NCBI GenBank assembly: GCA_015494845.1 | Contig: WGAL01000331.1 | Coordinates: 1-5,427, forward strand | From: Melioribacteraceae bacterium | GTDB lineage: Bacteria; Bacteroidota; Ignavibacteria; Ignavibacteriales; Melioribacteraceae | Reading direction: 5' to 3' | Length of the DNA: 5,427 bases | In this document: positions 1 to 5,427 of the stretch, one piece after another | Layout of the letters: each line of letters starts with the position of its first letter | Numbering within the stretch: position 1 is the first letter of the stretch | Position numbers and translations under genes: made by a program | The notes under the pieces: model-generated | What the model saw: only the letters and a program-made list of their open reading frames with translations | What the model was told of the DNA's origin: nothing | The model's database searches: none

Positions 1-12
1 GCCGTAACGTTA

Positions 13-3000
13 ATGGATAAAGTCGAGTCGTCGCATTATCAAAGGTTGCAATTTTACAAAACCGCCGTCGCATTGGATTTGGGCAAAGAAAAAATAAGCG
101 CGGATAATATCAATAAATATTTGGAAGATTGTAAAAAAGCCATTGACAATAAAGAATATTGGTTTTCGCTTTACGTTTCGCGCAAAATTTTACTCGTAAA
201 AACGCTTGCGGATTACCACAACGATGCCGCCTTTGTTGAAATCGAAAGTATGTATTTTATGAACCAGTTGAAACCGGCGTACGAAAAGGCGCTCGAACTT
301 CGTAAGAAAAATCCGCGCGATAAAAAATTGCGGCAATTAATTAAAACTTTGGAACGCGTTCTCGAACAAGAAAAACTTGCGAGAACCGAAATTACCGTTG
401 ACGTTAAAAAAGATAAACTTTCCGCTGAAAACAAATCGTCGAAAGTCGAATACAAATTTTTCTCGCGATATTATCCGCACGAGAAAGCGGACGTTTACAA
501 ACTGATGATTTTCGAAGATACCAAAAAATTTCAAAAAGGCATCGGCCCTTATTTATCGCATATAAATATTGAGAAAATTAAAAATCCGAAAGTTGAAGTT
601 ATTTTTGCAAATCCGTATTTCAGAATTGAAGACACGAAACTTGACGCGAAGTTAGTTTGGTATGTAAACGACGTTCAAATTTATTCCGATGAATTTGAAG
701 TGATTGTTTCAAAGGATTTCGATACCGTTCTTTTTACAGAGCCGATTAAACATATCGCAAAATTTCCGAGAGCAGGTCAGGGAAAAGTGGAACTCTATTT
801 TGATAATTTTAAAGTCGCGGAAACTTACTTTGTAATCGGGCGAGAGAAAAAAGAAATTACGGACGAACCGCTTCCGCAAAACGAACCGCAAAGCGCGCCT
901 GAAAATAATATGCCTGGAAAAGAATTATCTTCGAGAAAAAACGATGTTAAAAATAAAATTCCGCAAGAAGAAGAAAAATCGCTCGAAGAACTTTTGGATG
1001 AAATTAACGAATTGGTCGGACTTGAAAATATTAAAAAGGCAATCAAAAATTTAATTGACTTTATCGAGTTTAACAAAAAGCGTAAAAAACTCGGCTTAAA
1101 ATCGCAAGACGTGATAAATTTGCACGTAATTTTTGAGGGAAATCCGGGCACTGGAAAAACGACGGTTGCGCGAATGCTCGGAAAAATTTTGAAAGCAATG
1201 GGAATTTTGGAAAGCGGACACGTCGTTGAAGTCGACCGCGCCGCTTTGGTTGGCGAATACATCGGACAAACCGCGCAAAAAACCGACAAGGCAATCAAGG
1301 ACGCGCTCGGCGGAATTTTGTTTATCGACGAAGCATACACATTGTATAAAAAAGGCGACGGCAAAGATTTCGGACGCGAGGCGATTGATATTCTTCTAAA
1401 AAGAATGGAAGATTACAAAGGAAAATTTGTCGTAATCGCGGCCGGTTATCCCGACGAAATGGAAGAATTTCTTACCGCAAATCCGGGGTTGAAATCCCGT
1501 TTTACAAACGTATTTCTGTTTGAAGATTATACGCCGGACGAACTATTGCGGATTTTCAATCGCTTGCTGAAAAAGGACGAATACGAAATAACGGACGACG
1601 CGTTGGATTTTTTGAAGAAAAAATTCACCGGGCTTTACCGTTCGCGCGATAAAAACTTCGGCAACGCGCGCGACGTAAATAAAGTTTTCCAAAAAGCAAA
1701 ATTTAAGATAGGGCAACGTCTGCTTGCGGAATCCCAGAAAGGGCAAGAGCATTCTAAAGAAGATTTCATAACGATTACGCTTGAAGATATTAAGGCGGCG
1801 TTCGAAGAAGAAAAAGGGAAAGAGGTAAATATCGGCATCGACGAAGAACTTTTGCAAGAAGCTCTCGACGAATTGAACAATCTTATCGGCATAAAAAAGG
1901 TTAAGGAAGACGTTCAAAATCTGATAAAATTTGCGAGATATAATCTGAAAAGCGGCGGCGACGCGAAAGATAAATTCGTAAATCACATTTTGTTTTTCGG
2001 CAATCCCGGAACCGGCAAAACGACGGTGGCGAGAATTTTAGCCAAAATTTACAAGGCGCTCGGAATTCTGCCGCGCGGACAACTCGTTGAAACCGACAGA
2101 GACGGGCTTGTTTCCGGCTACGTGGGACAAACAACCGAGAAAACAAATAAAATAATCGATAAAGCTCTCGGCGGCGTTTTGTTTATTGACGAAGCTTACA
2201 CGCTTGTAAAAAAAGGCGATCCGAACGATTTCGGACAAGAGGCGCTTGCAACTTTGTTAAAACGAATGGAAGACGACAGAGGCAAGTTTATCGTAATTGC
2301 CGCCGGTTATACCGATGAAATGCAAGATTTTCTCGATGCAAATCCTGGTTTGCGTTCACGCTTTACCGAAACGTATGAATTTGAAGATTACGCGCCTGAC
2401 GAACTTCTGGAAATACTTACAAGAATGCTTTCGGCTAAAAATTTAACTTTAACGGATTCCGCAAAGAAAAAAGTAAAAATGTATTTTCTTGAACTTTACC
2501 GTAACCGCGATAAGAATTTCGGCAATGCGAGAATAGCAAGAAACGTTTCGGATAAAATTCAACGTAGGCACTTGCTTAAATTGGCGGATATGCCGGATGA
2601 AGAACGGGAGAAAATCGACGTTAATGTAATTGACGATAAATTAATCGAAGAACTGCTTGTTGAGAAGAAAGAAAAAGAAGTTTTTCTGGAAGGAAACGAA
2701 GAAAAATTACAAGAACATTTGAACGAACTGAATAATTTGATTGGACTTGATAACGTAAAACAAGAAGTTCAACGCTTAATTAAAAGTCTAAAAATCAGCA
2801 AATTGCGTAAAGAACGCGGTTTGAAGGTGGTTGAAAAAAGTCTTCACTCGGTTTTTTCAGGCAATCCTGGAACCGGAAAGACAACCGTCGCGCGACTTTT
2901 GAGTAAAATTTTTAAGGAATTGGGAATTCTCGAAAAAGGACATCTCGTAGAATGCGACCGTTCCGATTTGGTCGCCGGTTACCAAGGACAAACGGCGTTA

Positions 3001-3546
3001 AAGACTGATAAGTTAATTAAAAAAGCGCTCGGCGGAACCTTGTTTATCGACGAGGCATACACGCTCTCGCGCGGCGGTAGCGATTTCGGACAAGAGGCAA
3101 TTGATACGTTGCTTAAAAGGATGGAAGATTATCGCGGAAAGTTTGTGGTAATCGTAGCAGGTTACACGCAAGAAATGGAAAACTTCCTGAACTCGAATCC
3201 GGGTTTGAGTTCGCGTTTTACGAATAAATTCCATTTCGACGATTACACGCCGCGACAATTGCTCGAAATTGCTTACAACATCGCTAGCGAAAACGGTTAC
3301 GAATTTGACGAAGGCGCGCTTCAACTTTTGCTCGATTTGTTCGAAGCGCTTTACGAAAGACGGGATAAAAATTTCGGCAACGCGCGTTTGGTCCGGAATA
3401 TTTTATTCAAAATCATATCTTATCAGGAAGACAGAATCGCTTCGTCGCTCGATTTGTCGGACGCGGATTTAACTTTGCTTAAATTCGAAGACGTTATCAA
3501 ACTTTTCGACGAATACGGCGTTCAACCGCCTGTTTATGAAAATTGA
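13..3546 (+). CDS. Triple CbxX/CfxQ-type AAA+ ATPase with TPR-like N-terminus and beta-rich domain
   Basis: Predicted ATP-driven remodelling protein, probably cytoplasmic since no signal peptide or membrane segment is seen; substrate unknown. Residues 1-125 are helical, with a TPR-like stretch near 89-101 (AYEKALELRKKNP). Residues 145-276 are beta-strand rich and end in an Ig-like pattern (KVELYFDNFKVAETYFVI). Residues 277-322 are a charged, proline-containing linker. Three AAA+ modules follow, at about 323-607, 610-893 and 896-1165. Each has Walker A GNPGTGKT (376, 663, 950), pore-loop Tyr (416, 703, 990), Walker B FIDEA (DE at 439/440, 726/727, 1013/1014), a candidate arginine finger in NPGLxSR (496, 783, 1068) and a sensor-2-like GNAR Arg (553, 840, 1125). 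The family includes CbbX, SpoVK and the EccA ATPases of type VII secretion; EccA also joins a TPR N-terminus to one such module. No Rubisco, sporulation or ESX gene is nearby, so those roles are not implied. ATG 13 lacks a Shine-Dalgarno and the frame is open to the window edge, so the true start may lie upstream. Confidence 0.95.
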   Translation: MDKVESSHYQRLQFYKTAVALDLGKEKISADNINKYLEDCKKAIDNKEYWFSLYVSRKILLVKTLADYHNDAAFVEIESMYFMNQLKPAYEKALELRKKNPRDKKLRQLIKTLERVLEQEKLARTEITVDVKKDKLSAENKSSKVEYKFFSRYYPHEKADVYKLMIFEDTKKFQKGIGPYLSHINIEKIKNPKVEVIFANPYFRIEDTKLDAKLVWYVNDVQIYSDEFEVIVSKDFDTVLFTEPIKHIAKFPRAGQGKVELYFDNFKVAETYFVIGREKKEITDEPLPQNEPQSAPENNMPGKELSSRKNDVKNKIPQEEEKSLEELLDEINELVGLENIKKAIKNLIDFIEFNKKRKKLGLKSQDVINLHVIFEGNPGTGKTTVARMLGKILKAMGILESGHVVEVDRAALVGEYIGQTAQKTDKAIKDALGGILFIDEAYTLYKKGDGKDFGREAIDILLKRMEDYKGKFVVIAAGYPDEMEEFLTANPGLKSRFTNVFLFEDYTPDELLRIFNRLLKKDEYEITDDALDFLKKKFTGLYRSRDKNFGNARDVNKVFQKAKFKIGQRLLAESQKGQEHSKEDFITITLEDIKAAFEEEKGKEVNIGIDEELLQEALDELNNLIGIKKVKEDVQNLIKFARYNLKSGGDAKDKFVNHILFFGNPGTGKTTVARILAKIYKALGILPRGQLVETDRDGLVSGYVGQTTEKTNKIIDKALGGVLFIDEAYTLVKKGDPNDFGQEALATLLKRMEDDRGKFIVIAAGYTDEMQDFLDANPGLRSRFTETYEFEDYAPDELLEILTRMLSAKNLTLTDSAKKKVKMYFLELYRNRDKNFGNARIARNVSDKIQRRHLLKLADMPDEEREKIDVNVIDDKLIEELLVEKKEKEVFLEGNEEKLQEHLNELNNLIGLDNVKQEVQRLIKSLKISKLRKERGLKVVEKSLHSVFSGNPGTGKTTVARLLSKIFKELGILEKGHLVECDRSDLVAGYQGQTALKTDKLIKKALGGTLFIDEAYTLSRGGSDFGQEAIDTLLKRMEDYRGKFVVIVAGYTQEMENFLNSNPGLSSRFTNKFHFDDYTPRQLLEIAYNIASENGYEFDEGALQLLLDLFEALYERRDKNFGNARLVRNILFKIISYQEDRIASSLDLSDADLTLLKFEDVIKLFDEYGVQPPVYEN
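979..3507 (+). repeat. Three tandem AAA+ module repeats, about 861 bp period
   Basis: The three AAA+ modules form an in-gene tandem repeat starting near 979, 1840 and 2698. Walker A, the pore-loop Tyr and Walker B are each separated by exactly 287 codons (861 bp) between modules 1 and 2 and between 2 and 3. The second interval falls to 285 codons for the arginine-finger and sensor-2 positions, because module 3 lacks two residues after the Walker B region (SRGGSDFG against KKGDPNDFG). Module 2 is about three residues shorter than module 1 between its first glycine (LIGI) and Walker A, which is compensated in the linker. The protein sequences remain highly alike while codons differ, so the duplications are old and kept by selection rather than recent copies. 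Confidence 0.9.
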
Positions 3547-3578
3547 TTTACCGCGAAAAAATTTTTCGCTTATATTTG
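3547..3578 (+). promoter_or_regulatory. Candidate glyQS promoter
   Basis: TTTACC (3547-3552) and TATATT (3571-3576) are separated by 18 nt and resemble a sigma-70 type -35/-10 pair. The -10 region also reads TATATTTG (3571-3578), matching the Bacteroidota -7 consensus TAnnTTTG, although no well-spaced -33 TTG accompanies it. Transcription would begin near 3584-3587, leaving a 5' leader of about 30 nt before glyQS. The call rests on pattern matching in an AT-rich spacer, so it is tentative. It would let GlyRS be made independently of the AAA+ gene. Confidence 0.4.
3553..3569. other. A/T-rich inverted repeat between AAA+ gene and glyQS
   Basis: GCGAAAAAATTTTTCGC consists of two 8-nt complementary arms around one central A, beginning 7 nt after the AAA+ stop codon. 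As RNA it could form a weak hairpin of about 7 bp with a 3-nt loop, followed by TTATATTTG, which would make only a poor terminator. It also lies exactly between the candidate -35 and -10 elements of the glyQS promoter, where an operator could sit. The sequence does not distinguish these roles. Confidence 0.4.
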
Positions 3579-3602
3579 CAAATTCGTTACTAAAATAAAT
3601 TA

Positions 3603-3610
3603 AGAGGTGA
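3603..3610 (+). promoter_or_regulatory. Ribosome binding site of glyQS (AGAGGTGA)
   Basis: AGAGGTGA is a strong match to the anti-Shine-Dalgarno complement (TAAGGAGGTGA, lacking one G). Its GAGG core ends 7 nt before ATC 3615 and 4 nt before ATT 3612, but 34 nt before GTG 3642. No ATG, GTG or TTG in any frame occurs within normal spacing downstream. The site therefore argues that translation begins at an ATC or ATT codon rather than at GTG 3642. Confidence 0.7.
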
Positions 3611-3614
3611 AATT

Positions 3615-5096
3615 ATCGCACGGAAAAACGAACAATCGGTTGTGGAAAAAGTCGTTTCGCTTGCAAAACGGAAAGGTTTTGTTTTTCAATCGAGCGAAAT
3701 TTACGGCGGATTAAACGGCTGTTGGGATTACGGTCCGCTCGGCGTTGAACTTTTACGGAACATAAAGGAAGAATGGTGGAAGGCGATGACTTACCGCGAC
3801 GACGTGGAAGGTTTGGACGCCGCCATTTTGATGCACCCGCGCGTTTGGGAAGCGTCCGGACACGTGGAAAACTTTACCGACCCGATGATTGACTGCAAAA
3901 GTTGTAAAGCGCGTTTCCGCCTTGATACGCTTGCCGAACAAATTTCGGATAAGAAAAAAGAAAAAATTTTGAAGGAATTCGCCGCGGAACTTACCGATAA
4001 CGAAAAAGCGGAATTGGACGCGGTTCTAAGTAGCGACGAATCGCTTTCGGATAAATTCACGGCGCTTCTCGAAAATAAAAACTTGTCCGAAAAATTACTC
4101 GCGCATACGAATTGCCCGAATTGCGGAACAAAAGGACAATTTACCGAACCGCGAAGTTTCAACTTGATGTTCAAAACTTTTATCGGTCCCGTGGAAAGCA
4201 ATGACAACGTAGTTTATTTGCGTCCGGAAACCGCGCAGGGAATTTTTGTGAATTTCTTGAACGTTCAGTCGGCAAGCCGGCAAAAGTTGCCTTTCGGAAT
4301 CGCGCAAATCGGTAAAGCGTTCCGCAACGAAATTAACACGAAAAATTTCCTTTTCCGCACGCGCGAATTCGAACAAATGGAAATGCAATATTTCGTAAAG
4401 CCTGGCGAAGACAAAAAACATTACGACGCTTGGAAAGAACGCCGTATGCAATGGTATATCGACTTGGGAATGTCGCCGGATAACTTGCGTTTTCACGACC
4501 ACCCGCAAGATAAACTCGCGCACTACGCAAAAGAAGCGACCGATATTGAATTTCTGTTTCCGTTCGGTTGGGGAGAAATCGAAGGAATTCACAACAGAAC
4601 CGATTTCGATTTAAGCCGGCACGAAGAATATTCCGGCAAATCGATGAAATACTTTGACGACCAAACCAAAGAAAAATACATTCCTTACATTATAGAAACT
4701 TCGGCAGGCGCCAGCCGCGGATTCATGGCATTCTTAATTAACGCTTACGACGAGGAAGAAGTAAACGGCGAAAAACGGACGGTTCTGCGTTTTCACCCGA
4801 AACTTGCGCCTATTAAAGCGGCGATTTTCCCGCTTGTCAATAAAGACGGCATGCCGGAAATTGCGCGCGAAATCGAAAAAGATTTGCGACCGTTTTTCCG
4901 CGTATTTTACGACGACAAAGGCGCAATCGGAAGGCGCTACCGCCGTCAAGACGAAAACGGAACGCCGTATTGCATCACCGTCGATACGCAAACGCTTGAA
5001 GATGGAACGGTAACGGTTCGTGAGCGCGACAGTATGGCTCAAGAGCGAATTCATAAATCTGAATTGATGAATTACCTTGCTGAAAAGTTGAAATAA
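3615..5096 (+). CDS. glyQS: Glycyl-tRNA synthetase, homodimeric (alpha2) class II type
   Basis: Charges tRNA-Gly with glycine using ATP, in the cytoplasm, as a homodimer. Numbered from ATC 3615 (493 aa), the N-terminus carries family residues [10 protein letters not shown] and SEIYGGL, then motif 1 from about 40 (GPLGVEL). Motif 2 is FRNE at 236-239, running to REFEQMEM near 256, and motif 3 is ETSAGASRG at 361-369 with Arg368. The anticodon-binding domain covers roughly 395-493. Two CxxC pairs, Cys94/97 and Cys167/170, flank a variable insertion and could bind zinc, as in other bacterial enzymes of this type. The length is normal and the frame intact. The only canonical start in frame is GTG 3642, giving 484 aa, but it has no ribosome binding site. 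The site at 3603-3610 instead fits ATC 3615, adding nine residues (first codon plus ARKNEQSV). In-frame stop TAA 3591 limits further extension. Product identity is nearly certain; the start is not. Confidence 0.97.
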   Translation: MARKNEQSVVEKVVSLAKRKGFVFQSSEIYGGLNGCWDYGPLGVELLRNIKEEWWKAMTYRDDVEGLDAAILMHPRVWEASGHVENFTDPMIDCKSCKARFRLDTLAEQISDKKKEKILKEFAAELTDNEKAELDAVLSSDESLSDKFTALLENKNLSEKLLAHTNCPNCGTKGQFTEPRSFNLMFKTFIGPVESNDNVVYLRPETAQGIFVNFLNVQSASRQKLPFGIAQIGKAFRNEINTKNFLFRTREFEQMEMQYFVKPGEDKKHYDAWKERRMQWYIDLGMSPDNLRFHDHPQDKLAHYAKEATDIEFLFPFGWGEIEGIHNRTDFDLSRHEEYSGKSMKYFDDQTKEKYIPYIIETSAGASRGFMAFLINAYDEEEVNGEKRTVLRFHPKLAPIKAAIFPLVNKDGMPEIAREIEKDLRPFFRVFYDDKGAIGRRYRRQDENGTPYCITVDTQTLEDGTVTVRERDSMAQERIHKSELMNYLAEKLK

Positions 5097-5098
5097 CT

Positions 5099-5128
5099 TG
5101 TAGAGACGCCCAATTGGGCGTCTCTACA
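5099..5128. terminator. Perfect 30-nt palindrome downstream of glyQS, probable terminator
   Basis: The arm TGTAGAGACGCCC, a centre of AATT and the arm GGGCGTCTCTACA form a perfect 13-bp stem with a 4-nt loop. The palindrome begins 2 nt after the glyQS stop codon. AAATAA (5091-5096) can pair with TTATTT (5129-5134) past a 2-nt CT bulge, lengthening the stem. A run of seven T follows at 5138-5144. This fits an intrinsic terminator for glyQS, although the T-run starts about 9 nt beyond the core stem. The GTAGAGACG...CGTCTCTAC core resembles palindromic repeats I recall as dispersed in cyanobacteria and other environmental bacteria, so it may also be a mobile or REP-like repeat. Confidence 0.7.
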
Positions 5129-5173
5129 TTATTTATATTTTTTTGATGCTTAAAAAACAAGAAAACTCGCAAC

Positions 5174-5427
5174 TTGAAAGAAATCCTTATTACATATTTC
5201 ATAATTTTCACCTCGCTTTTTGCGCAAGATTCACTTTTGGTTTCCGGTCGCAATCATCTTTTAACCGATTTTAATTTAATGAAATTACAAACTGAAAATC
5301 TAAGTTCTGCTCCATTTGTTTCTGTCCCGCAAACGGAAACCGAGAAAGTCGATTGGAAAATGCTTGGAATTGCCGGAACGGTTACAATTGTTTCGGGGGT
5401 TGCCGTTCATTTGTATGAAGCCAATTC
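5174..5427 (+). CDS. Exported protein of unknown function, 5' part only
   Basis: An open frame from TTG 5174 continues for 84 codons to the window edge. Residues 1-17 (MKEILITYFIIFTSLFA when TTG is read as Met) look like a short signal peptide: one basic residue, a hydrophobic core, and a likely signal peptidase I cut before QDS. There is no lipobox Cys. A polar, Ser/Thr-rich stretch follows to about residue 60. Residues 61-80 (WKMLGIAGTVTIVSGVAVHL) are hydrophobic and could be a membrane segment or the first helix of the mature domain. This layout is reminiscent of small envelope proteins such as the DUF2279 group, but too little is present to assign a family. No Shine-Dalgarno precedes TTG. 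ATG 5279 lies in frame but would remove the signal peptide. ATG 5146 upstream is one frame off. The gene is separated from glyQS by the palindrome and is probably transcribed independently. Confidence 0.6.
   Translation, partial: MKEILITYFIIFTSLFAQDSLLVSGRNHLLTDFNLMKLQTENLSSAPFVSVPQTETEKVDWKMLGIAGTVTIVSGVAVHLYEAN

Noticed and set aside
825..1364. 179-codon open frame on the minus strand opposite the first AAA+ module
   Set aside because: It lies wholly inside a clearly conserved coding region, its translation is low-complexity Ser/Phe-rich, and it matches no family. It is a shadow of the + strand codon usage.
13..3546. Assignment of the AAA+ gene as a Rubisco activase (CbbX) or sporulation protein SpoVK
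   Set aside because: The modules match the broad CbxX/CfxQ family, but there is no Rubisco or sporulation gene in view and the triple-module architecture differs from both.
3547..3614. T-box riboswitch upstream of glyQS
   Set aside because: The spacer is only 68 nt, far too short for a T-box leader, and it shows no T-box consensus or antiterminator.
4095..4592. 165-codon minus-strand open frame opposite glyQS
   Set aside because: It overlaps the catalytic core of GlyRS, including motif 2, and its Phe/Arg-rich translation looks like antisense of Lys/Glu codons. No start signal supports it.
13..5096. The AAA+ gene and glyQS as one functional operon
   Set aside because: They share a strand and a short gap, but a candidate promoter, a hairpin and a strong separate ribosome binding site lie between them, and GlyRS is a housekeeping enzyme. 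Co-transcription cannot be excluded, but no functional link is supported.
5146..5274. Short ORF from ATG 5146 (about 42 codons) in a different frame from the signal peptide
   Set aside because: The translation has no recognisable features and overlaps the exported protein's leader; its ATG is interesting only for the possible frameshift noted separately.

Overview
The window holds two complete or nearly complete genes and the 5' end of a third, all on the + strand. They are a 1177-residue protein with three tandem CbxX/CfxQ (CbbX/SpoVK-type) AAA+ ATPase domains, a homodimeric-type (alpha2, class II) glycyl-tRNA synthetase, and the start of a secreted or envelope protein that runs off the right edge. 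There are no tRNA or rRNA genes, CRISPR arrays, insertion sequences or transposases.

Organism. The DNA is moderately AT-rich, with many A/T runs but frequent GCG/CGCG. A single-chain alpha2 GlyRS instead of the separate GlyQ and GlyS chains, a TAnnTTTG-like box upstream of it, and a third gene starting with a short lipophilic leader ending FAQDS all point loosely to the Fibrobacterota-Chlorobi-Bacteroidota (FCB) group. The strong Shine-Dalgarno before GlyRS argues against classical Bacteroidia. This is inference; no single feature settles the phylum.

Layout. 13-3546: AAA+ gene, with a helical TPR-like N-terminus, a beta-rich middle domain, a charged/proline-containing linker, then three AAA+ modules whose Walker motifs repeat exactly every 287 residues. 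3547-3614: short intergenic region with an A/T hairpin, a candidate promoter and an AGAGGTGA ribosome binding site. 3615 (or 3642)-5096: glyQS. 5097-5173: perfect 30-nt palindrome followed by a T-run, probably a terminator and possibly a dispersed repeat. 5174-5427: partial exported protein.

How they relate. GlyRS is housekeeping and appears to have its own promoter, so its adjacency to the AAA+ gene need not mean shared function. The points most worth following up are the triple-AAA+ architecture in which every module keeps its catalytic residues, and the glyQS start region, where a good ribosome binding site is followed only by ATT/ATC codons.
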